Below are positions 53,155 to 60,918 of a DNA stretch of 64,000 bases, piece by piece. This DNA is from Lachnospiraceae bacterium YSD2013 (GTDB lineage: Bacteria; Bacillota; Clostridia; Lachnospirales; Lachnospiraceae): positions 62,001-126,000 of the forward strand of contig FMTX01000010.1 in the NCBI GenBank assembly GCA_900100895.1. Direction: 5' to 3'. Position 1 is the first letter of the stretch; each line of letters starts with the position of its first letter. The notes beneath the pieces are model-generated. The model searched no databases, was not told the DNA's origin, and saw only the letters and a list, made by a program, of their open reading frames with translations. The position numbers and the translations under genes were made by a program.

Positions 53155-53394
53155 TTAATCTTCTTCGTCGCTGATGATTTTGATCTTGGCCTGATTAAGT
53201 TCATCTACTGCAATGCTTAAGGGCTTTCTGTCGGTGCTGCCCTCTACGTAGGGCTCGTCACCTCCGATGATCTGGCGTGCGCGACGGCTTGTTGCCATAA
53301 CGATTGAATAACGGCTGTTAACTACCTTAGCCTCGCCGGGCTCAACATCACTGTTAACTACTTTCATTAAGTCTGAATATGAGGGATGTAACAT
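53155..53394 (-). CDS. rpoZ: RNA polymerase omega subunit
   Basis: 79 residues. Opens MLHPSYSDLMKVV, with SRYSIVMATSRRARQI and the KPLSIAVDEL segment that are typical of omega. Lies 11 bases after gmk, the conserved Firmicutes arrangement. Confidence 0.95.
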   Translation of the reverse strand: MLHPSYSDLMKVVNSDVEPGEAKVVNSRYSIVMATSRRARQIIGGDEPYVEGSTDRKPLSIAVDELNQAKIKIISDEED

Positions 53395-53405
53395 TTTCTT
53401 CTCCT

Positions 53406-54020
53406 TTAAATACTTTTAAGTTCGTCTATTACTGTGTCGATAAATTCTCTGCAGCGTGATACCGTGAACTTCGCGGACTGTACCATTGCGTACATTTCCT
53501 TAACCGCAGTGTCTAAATCGTCATTGATAACAATGTATTCGTATCTGTCCATGTAGGTACATTCGGTCTTGGCCTGAGTGATACGTCTCATAATCACTTC
53601 CTCGGACTCTGTACCTCTGGCACGAAGCCTCTTAAGCAATACCTCGATTGACGGAGGGATTACAAAAAGCATAAGCGCATCGGGAAACTTCTCTTTAATC
53701 TGCATAGCGCCCTGAACTTCGATATCGAGGATAACGTTCTTACCCTTCTTAAGCTGTTCAAGGACATATGCCTTGGGGGTGCCGTAGTAATTACCCACGT
53801 ACTGAGCGTATTCTACGAAGCCGTCTTCCGCAATGGCTTTCTCGAACTCTTCTCTTGTAACAAAGAAGTAGTCCTTACCGTCTACCTCGCCCTGTCTGGG
53901 AGCTCTGGTAGTCATGGAAACGGAAAAAGCAAAATCATCATAATCGGCCATGAGCCTTTTCATGAGAGTGCCTTTGCCGGCGCCGGAAAATCCGGACATA
54001 ACAATCAATAAACCGTCCAT
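53406..54020 (-). CDS. gmk: Guanylate kinase
   Basis: 204 residues. P-loop GFSGAGKGTLMKRL (about 9-22), SVSMTTRAPRQGEVDGKDYF, EYAQYVGNYYGTP and VILDIEVQGAMQIK. Converts GMP to GDP. Ten bases after yicC; ATG preceded by TAAGGAAA. Confidence 0.96.
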   Translation of the reverse strand: MDGLLIVMSGFSGAGKGTLMKRLMADYDDFAFSVSMTTRAPRQGEVDGKDYFFVTREEFEKAIAEDGFVEYAQYVGNYYGTPKAYVLEQLKKGKNVILDIEVQGAMQIKEKFPDALMLFVIPPSIEVLLKRLRARGTESEEVIMRRITQAKTECTYMDRYEYIVINDDLDTAVKEMYAMVQSAKFTVSRCREFIDTVIDELKSI

Positions 54021-54030
54021 TTAAATTTCC

Positions 54031-54909
54031 TTACTCAATGTTTTGTATCTGCTCACGTACCTTCTCAATTTCGGTCTTAAGCTCGATGGCGTGATTGCCG
54101 GTCTGTAAATCATTGGCCTTAGACAAAATGGTGTTGGCCTCACGGTTCATCTCCTGAGCGATGAAATCAAGCTTACGTCCGATGCTGCCGCCTTCGATAA
54201 GGGCTTTCTTAGTGGTCTCGATGTGGCTTAATAATCTTACGATTTCCTCATCGATGCATACCTTATCGGCAAAGATGGTAACTTCGGTAAGAAGTCTGCC
54301 CTCGTCAACCTTAACGTCGCCGAGAAGCTCTTTAACCTTCTCCTCTAAGCTCTTCTTGTACTCTGCAATAATCTCGGGAGCACGTTCTTTAATATATGCC
54401 ACATGAGTAAGCATATCGTCAAGCTTCATTATGAGATCTTTCTTAAGATTCTCGCCTTCCTTAATGCGGGCTTCCACGAATTTATCGGCTGCGCCCTGGA
54501 TTGCGGTTCTTAAACCTGCCCAGATCTCCTCTTCATCCACGTCGATTTCTTCCATGGTGAAGACTTCGGGATATCTTGAAAGAGTGGAAACTCTTACGTC
54601 AAGATCTAACTCAAATTCCTCGGACATCTGCTTTAAGTATTTAAAATACTCTTCCGCAACGTCCTTATTGTACTTAATACCGACGTTATTCTCGGTATAA
54701 TCTTCGTAGGTGATGAACACATCTACCTTACCGCGCTGAATGCTGTTCTTAAGCTCATTGCGGATGGCTGCCTCGAAGAAGTTAAGCTTCTTGGGCATCT
54801 TAATGGCCATGTCGAGATAGCGGTGATTAACCGACTTAATCTCCACCGTAAACTTGCGGTGCTCGTCAGCGTACTCGGCGCGACCAAAGCCTGTCATGCT
54901 CTTAATCAT
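54031..54909 (-). CDS. yicC: YicC family endoribonuclease
   Basis: 292 residues from ATG at 54909 with AGAGG 7 bases upstream; the frame extends to 54945, but MIKSMTGFGRAEY is the family start. C-terminal GRKLDFIAQEMNREANTI and the final KTEIEKVREQIQNIE are conserved. YicC proteins are ring-shaped ribonucleases that promote small RNA decay (known for E. coli). First gene of the gmk operon. Confidence 0.94.
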   Translation of the reverse strand: MIKSMTGFGRAEYADEHRKFTVEIKSVNHRYLDMAIKMPKKLNFFEAAIRNELKNSIQRGKVDVFITYEDYTENNVGIKYNKDVAEEYFKYLKQMSEEFELDLDVRVSTLSRYPEVFTMEEIDVDEEEIWAGLRTAIQGAADKFVEARIKEGENLKKDLIMKLDDMLTHVAYIKERAPEIIAEYKKSLEEKVKELLGDVKVDEGRLLTEVTIFADKVCIDEEIVRLLSHIETTKKALIEGGSIGRKLDFIAQEMNREANTILSKANDLQTGNHAIELKTEIEKVREQIQNIE

Positions 54910-54977
54910 ATATATACCTCTGCATCTAGTGTGGTATACAATCATCTCTAAACTCTCATCATTGTATGCCCTTTTGT

Positions 54978-55006
54978 ATTATAGGTAACTTTTATGCAAT
55001 AGTCAA
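54978..55006 (-). promoter_or_regulatory. Promoter of the yicC-gmk-rpoZ-rimO-pgsA-cinA operon
   Basis: Minus-strand -35 TTGACT (55001-55006), 17-base spacer, perfect -10 TATAAT (54978-54983). Back to back with the rqcH promoter. Confidence 0.9.
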
Positions 55007-55009
55007 CAC

Positions 55010-55038
55010 TTGAGCACCTCTCCCGCTTATGATATTAT
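55010..55038 (+). promoter_or_regulatory. rqcH promoter
   Basis: Plus-strand -35 TTGAGC (55010-55015), 17-base spacer ending in TATGA, -10 TATTAT (55033-55038). Only three bases separate its -35 from that of the yicC promoter, so the two polymerases should compete. Confidence 0.75.
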
Positions 55039-55085
55039 TTCTTTTGTATCGGCAAAAGAAAAAATTTACGATAAGGACTACAATT

Positions 55086-56822
55086 ATGGCTTTCGATGCA
55101 ATTACGGTTGCCGCTTTGACGCGAGAACTCAGCGACACCTTTCAGAATACAAGAATATACAAAATTTCCGAGCCCGACCAAAACGAGCTTATCCTTACCA
55201 TCAAGGGTAACTCTTCTCAGTATAGGCTCTTAATTTCCGCGGACGCTTCTCTCCCGCTTATGTATCTTACGAGCGAGAACAAGCCCGCGCCTCTTACCGC
55301 GCCCAATTTCTGCATGCTTCTTCGCAAGCACTTATCCAATGCCAAGATTATATCTGTAACCCAGCCCGGGCTTGAGCGTATTATCCGCATCGAGCTTGAG
55401 CACCTCGACGAAATGGGCGATTTGTGCCGTAAGAACCTTGTAGTGGAGCTTATGGGCAAGCATTCAAACATTATTTTTACGGACGCCGAGGACAATATTA
55501 TCGATTCAATTAAGCATGTATCTCACAACGTAAGCTCCGTGCGTGAAGTTCTGCCCGGTCGCAAATATTTCATACCGCATACGCAGGATAAGCAGGACCC
55601 CTTCGGTGTCGATGCAGGTTCTTTTGCCGCTACTATTGCCGGTGCGCATGAGCCTGTAGGCAAGGCGATTTACATGAATTATACGGGCTTCTCGCCTATT
55701 CTCGCTACAGAGGTATGTTACCGTGCGGGCGTGGATGCAGATGCGTCGACTTCGTCGCTGTCGGAGGCGGAAGTTGCGGCTTTGTATGATGCTTTTGCCG
55801 CGCTGGTGGCTGATGTGCGTGAAGGTCGCTTCGCGCCCGAGATTATCTACGACGGTTCCGCACCGTTAGAATACGCGGCAGTTCCGCTTACCTTGTATCA
55901 TGACAAGACCGTTAAACAGTACGACTCCATATCGTCGCTCATAGAGGACTTCTACCGCGAGAAAAGCGTTGTCGTGCGCATCCGCCAGAAGTCTGCCGAC
56001 CTTCGTAAGATTGTTACTACCGCTCTTGAGCGTAACGTTAAGAAGCTTGACCTGCAAAAGAAACAGCTCGAAGACACCGAGAAAAAGGATAAGTTCCGCA
56101 TCTACGGCGAGCTCATCAACACCTACGGCTACACCGTTCCCGAAGGCGCCAAGTCCTTCGATGCGCTTAATTACTATACGAACAAAACTATTACGATACC
56201 TCTCGATCCCGATATGACGGCTCTCGAGAACGGCAAGAAATACTTTGAGAAATATTCGAAGCTTAAGCGCACTGCCGAGTCTCTCACCGGCATCATCGAG
56301 GAAGTGTCCGACGAAGTGGCTCAGCTTGAGTCGATTCTTACCTCCCTTGATATCGCTGTCGACGAGGCCGACCTTGCCGAGATTAAAGAAGAGCTCACCC
56401 AGTCCGGCTACATCCGTTTCAAAGCCGGCACCAAGAAACAAAAAATCACCTCCAAGCCCTTCCACTTCGTAAGCTCCGACGGCTTCGACATCTACGTAGG
56501 CCGTAACAACCTTCAGAACGATCGCTTAACCTTCGAATTTGCCAACGGTGGCGACTGGTGGTTCCACGCCAAGAAAATGCCCGGCTCCCACGTAATCGTC
56601 AAGACCGAAGGTCGCGAAGTTCCCGACCGCACCTTCGAAGAAGCCGCTCGCCTCGCCGCTCACTTCTCCAAAGGCCGCGGCACCGACCGAGTCGAAATCG
56701 ACTACTTACTTCGCAAGAACGTCAAGAAACCCGCCAAAGCCAAGCCCGGCTTCGTGGTATACTACACCAATTACTCTATGGTGATAGATGATGACATTTC
56801 AAAAATAAAGCAGGTGGACTAG
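55086..56822 (+). CDS. rqcH: RqcH (Rqc2/NEMF homologue) ribosome quality-control protein
   Basis: 578 residues from ATG at 55086, with ATAAGGA 9 bases upstream; a longer frame from 55029 begins within the promoter. NFACT-N domain with MAFDAITVAALTRELSDTF, the long coiled coil (about 290-440), and NFACT-R with DIYVGRNNLQNDRL, DWWFHAKKMPGSHVIVKT and the basic C-terminal NVKKPAKAKPG. RqcH recruits tRNA-Ala to obstructed 50S subunits and makes alanine tails (known in Bacillus). Codon use is GC-richer than the cassette that follows. One of few plus-strand genes. Confidence 0.95.
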   Translation: MAFDAITVAALTRELSDTFQNTRIYKISEPDQNELILTIKGNSSQYRLLISADASLPLMYLTSENKPAPLTAPNFCMLLRKHLSNAKIISVTQPGLERIIRIELEHLDEMGDLCRKNLVVELMGKHSNIIFTDAEDNIIDSIKHVSHNVSSVREVLPGRKYFIPHTQDKQDPFGVDAGSFAATIAGAHEPVGKAIYMNYTGFSPILATEVCYRAGVDADASTSSLSEAEVAALYDAFAALVADVREGRFAPEIIYDGSAPLEYAAVPLTLYHDKTVKQYDSISSLIEDFYREKSVVVRIRQKSADLRKIVTTALERNVKKLDLQKKQLEDTEKKDKFRIYGELINTYGYTVPEGAKSFDALNYYTNKTITIPLDPDMTALENGKKYFEKYSKLKRTAESLTGIIEEVSDEVAQLESILTSLDIAVDEADLAEIKEELTQSGYIRFKAGTKKQKITSKPFHFVSSDGFDIYVGRNNLQNDRLTFEFANGGDWWFHAKKMPGSHVIVKTEGREVPDRTFEEAARLAAHFSKGRGTDRVEIDYLLRKNVKKPAKAKPGFVVYYTNYSMVIDDDISKIKQVD

Positions 56823-56836
56823 TTCCACCTGCTTTT
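56807..56836. terminator. Bidirectional terminator between rqcH and the small-gene cassette
   Basis: Perfect 12-base-pair stem AAAGCAGGTGGA / TCCACCTGCTTT with a 5-base loop, overlapping the rqcH stop. TTTT follows on plus; TTATTTTTG follows on minus, so it can also end the convergent operon. Confidence 0.93.
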
Positions 56837-56837
56837 A

Positions 56838-57257
56838 TCATGTTTCATCCATATAGATTTTTATCTTTAAATACTTATCTGCGCTTGCATACTTAAATGC
56901 CTCAGACTCTTTAATGTACTTAAATATATCTTCGTCGATATCTTCATTCCATACCGAATTCTTAAACGCCTTATTCTCCTCATTCGGACTGTACATCACA
57001 TCCAGATGGAGTTGGTAAAACTCCTCCCCTCCATTCGGAAACTGCCTTGTCATCGAAAAATAGAAAAGCGGCTCGCCGGTGAATTTATACGTTCCGGTCT
57101 CAAACAAGATCATGTCATCTTCCATCGGAATTTGACACATTTTCTCAAACGCATCGACAATCTCGGTTAGAGGCATACCGTCTTTAACAGAGTCTTGTAA
57201 CATCGAAATCAGATTATTCTTTTGCTTAGACAAAGCCAGTTTTTTTAATAAACCCAT
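56838..57257 (-). CDS. Hypothetical protein of the small-gene cassette
   Basis: 139 residues, family not recognised. AAGGAG precedes the ATG. It begins with a basic helix (MGLLKKLALSKQKNN), then an alpha/beta fold with ETGTYKFTGEPLFYFSMTRQ, which suggests a compact beta-sheet domain; no Cys cluster, membrane helix or known motif. Last gene of the cassette, 9 bases after the first pseudo-ABC gene. Base composition is AT-rich. Confidence 0.65.
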   Translation of the reverse strand: MGLLKKLALSKQKNNLISMLQDSVKDGMPLTEIVDAFEKMCQIPMEDDMILFETGTYKFTGEPLFYFSMTRQFPNGGEEFYQLHLDVMYSPNEENKAFKNSVWNEDIDEDIFKYIKESEAFKYASADKYLKIKIYMDET

Positions 57258-57266
57258 TTTAACTCC

Positions 57267-57935
57267 TTACCTATCCTTGAAACCCTCGTCCAAATCCACA
57301 ATGTCAAAATCATCAAACAACGCTGCCAGCGTTTCTTTTTTAGACGTAGGCATCAAAACAATCTTATTAGCCTTTAACAAAACAGAAACGATATTTGTTA
57401 TGTGCTCCTTCTGATGAAACAAATCTCTTGAATTCATCCAAGGAAAGCAAAAGATTTGTTTATCAAAAGCATATCCTATAGCAGCCGAAGCTTTGTATCT
57501 TTCGCCACTCACGTATTTAATATTTCGTGAGAATCTCTCATCAGATATTTTAAACATATCCTGAACTTCTTTAACACTAAAAGGCTGTCCGGCCTTAGCT
57601 ATTCCTTCTTTAACCTGTTTTTCGATTGAATGCTTATATAGCCTTCTACTTTCTTTAGTCGAATAAATATCGTATCCCACATACCAAGCCAAAGAACGTA
57701 ACTCTTCCCATTTTACTTCAGAATCATTAACCCATACACTGCCCTCATATGACGGCAGGTGCCCGGATAGGCCATATGAGATAGCCGCGCCGCCTTCCCC
57801 GAATTCTCCTATCACACCATACAAGTGACCGGATTCCAAAGTCAGGTTGATTCTGTCTGAATAATCATTCAAGATGCCATAATGGAACAAATCACATTTC
57901 CCGCCGGCTCTAAAATCCAATAATATTACCTTCAT
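57267..57935 (-). CDS. ABC-ATPase-like protein lacking catalytic residues (paralogue 1)
   Basis: 222 residues laid out like an ABC nucleotide-binding domain. The P-loop region reads YGVIGEFGEGGAAISYGLSG (39-58) where GxxGxGKS/T is expected: the Lys is replaced by Gly. A signature-like VSGERYKASAAIGYA (142-156) is followed by IFCFPWMNS (161-169) in place of Walker B and its Glu. IVLMPTSKK (192-200) stands where the switch His strand would be. ATP hydrolysis is unlikely. It shares WYVG-x3-YSTK, FCFPWMNS and PTS with its neighbour at 57972. The start is preceded only by a weak GGGG. Confidence 0.75.
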   Translation of the reverse strand: MKVILLDFRAGGKCDLFHYGILNDYSDRINLTLESGHLYGVIGEFGEGGAAISYGLSGHLPSYEGSVWVNDSEVKWEELRSLAWYVGYDIYSTKESRRLYKHSIEKQVKEGIAKAGQPFSVKEVQDMFKISDERFSRNIKYVSGERYKASAAIGYAFDKQIFCFPWMNSRDLFHQKEHITNIVSVLLKANKIVLMPTSKKETLAALFDDFDIVDLDEGFKDR

Positions 57936-57971
57936 TCAGTGAGTACCCCAATAAATTATGTGTGCTCTATT

Positions 57972-58676
57972 TCAATGTGAATTTTTGAACCATTTCGACT
58001 CAACAAATTTTCTTTCAAATCTTTTATTTTCCACATTGATGATTATATCCGCGAGTCCTTCAACATTTTCGCTTCTTGATGTTGGTAATACTATAATCCC
58101 GCCATCTTTTTTTATATCATTGAAAAAACGAAACACAGAGGAATTGTACATGCAATCATAGAACTGTAATGAATTCATCCAAGGGAAGCAGAAAACCTTT
58201 TTATTTGATATATACCCCAATGCCAATGACGCTCTCCATCTTTCCCAATCAGTATTATTTGAAAATGTATATGCAAGCTTATCAGGGCTCAAATGGAACT
58301 TATCTATTACTTCTTCAATGCTATTGAACATCCTATAACTATTCAAAGCTTCCTGTAATGCTTTCTTTACAGAACATTCTCTTTTTATTCCAAATTTAGT
58401 TGAATATACAGTTTTGCCCACATACCAACCTATCCGATTTTCCGAGAAATCTTTTACGCCGTCCACAAATATTTCTGTGTTATTCATATTTATTTCTCCG
58501 GCAAGTGCTAAAGAGATGGTTTCACCTCCCGCGCCATGTTCACAAATAATTCCATATACATTTCCCGGTTCAAAAGAATGGGTGCCTAAGCTTAAATAAT
58601 CAGCGTATGCCTCACCAAAAGGATTAGATACTTGTATAATGCTGTCCGTATTATTCTTTAACTCAATTACTTCCAT
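57972..58676 (-). CDS. ABC-ATPase-like protein lacking catalytic residues (paralogue 2)
   Basis: 234 residues from ATG at 58676, with GGTGG 5 bases upstream; a GTG at 58688 is an alternative. The P-loop equivalent is YGIICEHGAGGETISLALAG (about 41-60): again GAGG instead of GxGK. The signature is eroded to DWERWRASLALGYI, and FCFPWMNS occupies residues 162-169, the same place as in the paralogue. Sequence identity to paralogue 1 is modest overall but high in these blocks, so the loss of the Lys is a shared family property, not recent decay. Both frames are intact. Confidence 0.75.
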   Translation of the reverse strand: MEVIELKNNTDSIIQVSNPFGEAYADYLSLGTHSFEPGNVYGIICEHGAGGETISLALAGEINMNNTEIFVDGVKDFSENRIGWYVGKTVYSTKFGIKRECSVKKALQEALNSYRMFNSIEEVIDKFHLSPDKLAYTFSNNTDWERWRASLALGYISNKKVFCFPWMNSLQFYDCMYNSSVFRFFNDIKKDGGIIVLPTSRSENVEGLADIIINVENKRFERKFVESKWFKNSH

Positions 58677-58723
58677 ATTTGCCACCACTCAAGCTTGAAT
58701 CCTTCAATAATAAATATAAATAC

Positions 58724-58729
58724 ATTATA
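58724..58729 (-). promoter_or_regulatory. Possible internal -10 box before paralogue 2
   Basis: Perfect minus-strand TATAAT in an AT-rich 68-base gap; the best -35 (TTACAG, 18 bases upstream) is poor. It could drive the two ABC-like genes separately. Confidence 0.35.
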
Positions 58730-58744
58730 TTCACATGCTATATT

Positions 58745-59065
58745 TCACTGTAATCGTTCTGTTTCTTCTAAAACCATTTGCGCTGTGAATGCAATTAGCC
58801 CTCTTTTTCCTGCCAATTGGGTTAACGCCGCTCTTGCCAATTCACAGTTTTCTTTGAGCAAAATAGCTGATGCTTCGAGAACGACTTCATCACTTAAATC
58901 AGAAATAAGTTCAAGCAATTTTCCCAATGAATTATTTTCTTTCATTTTTTTATATATTATATTCATTGCTTCATAGTGTTTATTAGCCGTTTTCGCATCA
59001 CCATTATTTATGCAATTCCATTTTGCAATAGCTTCTTTTCTAAAGTTATCTAATTCTGTGTCCAT
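58745..59065 (-). CDS. DUF2019-like helical repeat protein
   Basis: 106 residues from ATG at 59065, with GAGAGG 8 bases upstream; a longer frame overlaps the preceding gene. The pattern of GDAKTANKHYEAMNIIYKKM, LLELISDLSDEVVLEASAIL and GLIAFTAQMVLEE matches the HEAT-like DUF2019 family. Such proteins are small, cytoplasmic and often found near immunity-type or toxin-related genes, but no function is established. It starts 4 bases past the membrane protein stop. Confidence 0.7.
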   Translation of the reverse strand: MDTELDNFRKEAIAKWNCINNGDAKTANKHYEAMNIIYKKMKENNSLGKLLELISDLSDEVVLEASAILLKENCELARAALTQLAGKRGLIAFTAQMVLEETERLQ

Positions 59066-59069
59066 ATAA

Positions 59070-59429
59070 TCATCCTCTCCTAAAATGGGGCAAAAATCCA
59101 TCCCTTACTTGTGAAAACACAAGAAGCATCAAAATCGCTATTGTAGCCAGCAGCAATTTGAATGCAGGGTTTCCTGCCCCGTTTTGTTCATTAGCGCCGT
59201 TCACAGTCAATAACATCGAAAAAAGCGCATACAAAACAACCGCCGCAAATGTCGGTAGAACGATTAGCAACACTTGAACTGTTCGTGAATTTGTTGATTG
59301 AAAAATTGCCATATCCGGCAACTTAGAAATAAAAAAGTTAGATAAGAAAAAAAGAATAAACGCAATGAGCGCTTTTAGACACACTAGGAGCAGACTCTTC
59401 CCGGTATAGTCTTTTGAAAACTTATGCAT
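59070..59429 (-). CDS. Three-helix membrane protein, first gene of the cassette
   Basis: 119 residues. Hydrophobic segments at about 13-34, 50-73 and 88-105, with a short Asn/Gly-rich loop (NGANEQNGAGNP) between the second and third. Family not recognised. GGTGGGAGGG precedes the ATG, and a good promoter lies at 59533-59561. As first gene before a DUF2019 protein and two pseudo-ABC proteins, it could be their membrane partner (inference). Confidence 0.65.
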   Translation of the reverse strand: MHKFSKDYTGKSLLLVCLKALIAFILFFLSNFFISKLPDMAIFQSTNSRTVQVLLIVLPTFAAVVLYALFSMLLTVNGANEQNGAGNPAFKLLLATIAILMLLVFSQVRDGFLPHFRRG

Positions 59430-59532
59430 TATAAGTACCCTCCCACCAATGTAATCTCTACACTGTAATACTTGAGAGTATATCTTCCAAAAGACTATAT
59501 CCGATATAAGATAACTAAATTCCCTTATAAGT

Positions 59533-59561
59533 ATTTTAAGTCATCTATCAAATGAGTGCAA
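59533..59561 (-). promoter_or_regulatory. Promoter of the small-gene cassette
   Basis: Minus-strand -35 TTGCAC (59556-59561), 17-base spacer, -10 TAAAAT (59533-59538). It predicts a ~100-base leader. Confidence 0.7.
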
Positions 59562-59597
59562 TTATTATTTTACAATTATTAGAAACGGCTGACTTCT

Positions 59598-60896
59598 TTA
59601 CATTCCCAGTGCAAACAGCATCTCGGGCAACAGCTGCTTCTTACGGCTCATAACTCCCGGCATGTCGTAGATTCCTTCTTCAAGAAGCGCGTAAGGAAGG
59701 TTCTTGGAAGCCTTGAAATCTGTGGACAAAAGAACGCTGTTCTCTTTCATAACATCTGTTATCATTACTACTGCCCAGTCGAGGCCGTTCTTTAGGCGGA
59801 CGTCTTCGAGTGCTTTGAGGAATTTGTCCTTGTAGTCGTCAAGGTCGTTAAGGGTAGTGGCTTCGCACTGGCCGATGCCGAGCATGACGCCTTTCTCGGT
59901 GTAGCGCTTGAAGTCGGTAAGAATTGCTTTCTCGGGCTTGAGGGTTGACAGACTCTCTACATGGCTGAATATCTTGATGCCGAAGTCCTGAACGCTCTCG
60001 CCTACTATCTCGGCCAAAGCATGGGCCGCCTCAACATCCACGGGTGTGGTGGTGGGGGACTTAAGGATCAAGGTATCGGACATCATACCTGTAAGCAGGA
60101 GCTTCGCGGTTTCTTTGTCCGGCATGAGTTTGTTGCGGACAAAAAGCTCGTATACGATGGTACAGGTGCTTCCGAGGGGCTCGGCATCGATGAAGATCGG
60201 TGTGTTGGTCTTCATGGTATCGAGCCTGTGGTGGTCGATAATCTCCGCAACGTTAGCGGTTTCGATGCCCTTGATGCTCTGGCGGGGCTCGTTGTGATCC
60301 ATTAAGATAACGTTGTACTTGGGGGCTTTTAAGAAGCAGCGACGGGTAACGTATCCAATGAACTCGCCGTCTTCAAATACCGAAAGTCCGCGCTTGGGCG
60401 ATGCCGACAATGCTTTCTTGGCATCTTCGAACAAATCGCCCGCAAGCAAAGGCTCCGCCTGGTCGCGCATTACCTCTCCCACAGTAGGAATCTTGCTTAA
60501 ATCGTTGCCGTTACGAATGCCCTCAAGGTACCATGCGGTAATGTCGTCTATCGACAGAAGGCCTATGAACTTGCCGCCGTCGAAAATAGGCGTAACCGAA
60601 GGATTGGTGTCCTTGTAAGACTTGGCAATCTCGGTCATGCTGGCCTTCTTTTCCACCATTAAATTAGGACTTAACATTACATCCTTGACCTTCGGATAGA
60701 CATCAGGCATATACGGAGGAGGCGTAATCTCAAGCGCCGCAAGGATACTCTTACAGCTCTCGCCGAGATGTCCGCATCTTACCGCAACATATTCATTGTC
60801 CGGATCTAAAATCGATTTTAATTTCGCATACGCCATCGCGCTGCAGATTGTGTCAAGGTCGGGGTTCTTGTGTCCCGTGATGTAGTATTTTTCCAA
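59598..60896 (-). CDS. ppaC: Family II inorganic pyrophosphatase with CBS domains
   Basis: 432 residues. The DHH phosphoesterase core is split by a CBS pair: residues 1-70 carry the metal motif GHKNPDLDTICSA, about 70-185 are two CBS repeats (VKDVMLSPNLMVEKKASM and TVGEVMRDQAEPLL), then the core resumes with LMDHNE, EIIDHHRLD, EPLGSTCTIVYE and GMMSDTLILKSPT. The DHHA2 domain ends the protein. Mn/Co-dependent hydrolysis of pyrophosphate, regulated by adenine nucleotides on the CBS part (known for family). No DRTGG domain seems present between the CBS repeats. Confidence 0.92.
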   Translation of the reverse strand: MEKYYITGHKNPDLDTICSAMAYAKLKSILDPDNEYVAVRCGHLGESCKSILAALEITPPPYMPDVYPKVKDVMLSPNLMVEKKASMTEIAKSYKDTNPSVTPIFDGGKFIGLLSIDDITAWYLEGIRNGNDLSKIPTVGEVMRDQAEPLLAGDLFEDAKKALSASPKRGLSVFEDGEFIGYVTRRCFLKAPKYNVILMDHNEPRQSIKGIETANVAEIIDHHRLDTMKTNTPIFIDAEPLGSTCTIVYELFVRNKLMPDKETAKLLLTGMMSDTLILKSPTTTPVDVEAAHALAEIVGESVQDFGIKIFSHVESLSTLKPEKAILTDFKRYTEKGVMLGIGQCEATTLNDLDDYKDKFLKALEDVRLKNGLDWAVVMITDVMKENSVLLSTDFKASKNLPYALLEEGIYDMPGVMSRKKQLLPEMLFALGM

Positions 60897-60918
60897 TGCT
60901 TAATTCCTCTTTTAACAT

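Noticed and set aside
55866-56465. 199-residue minus-strand frame inside rqcH
   Set aside because: Mirror of the rqcH coiled coil caused by codon bias; no start signal.
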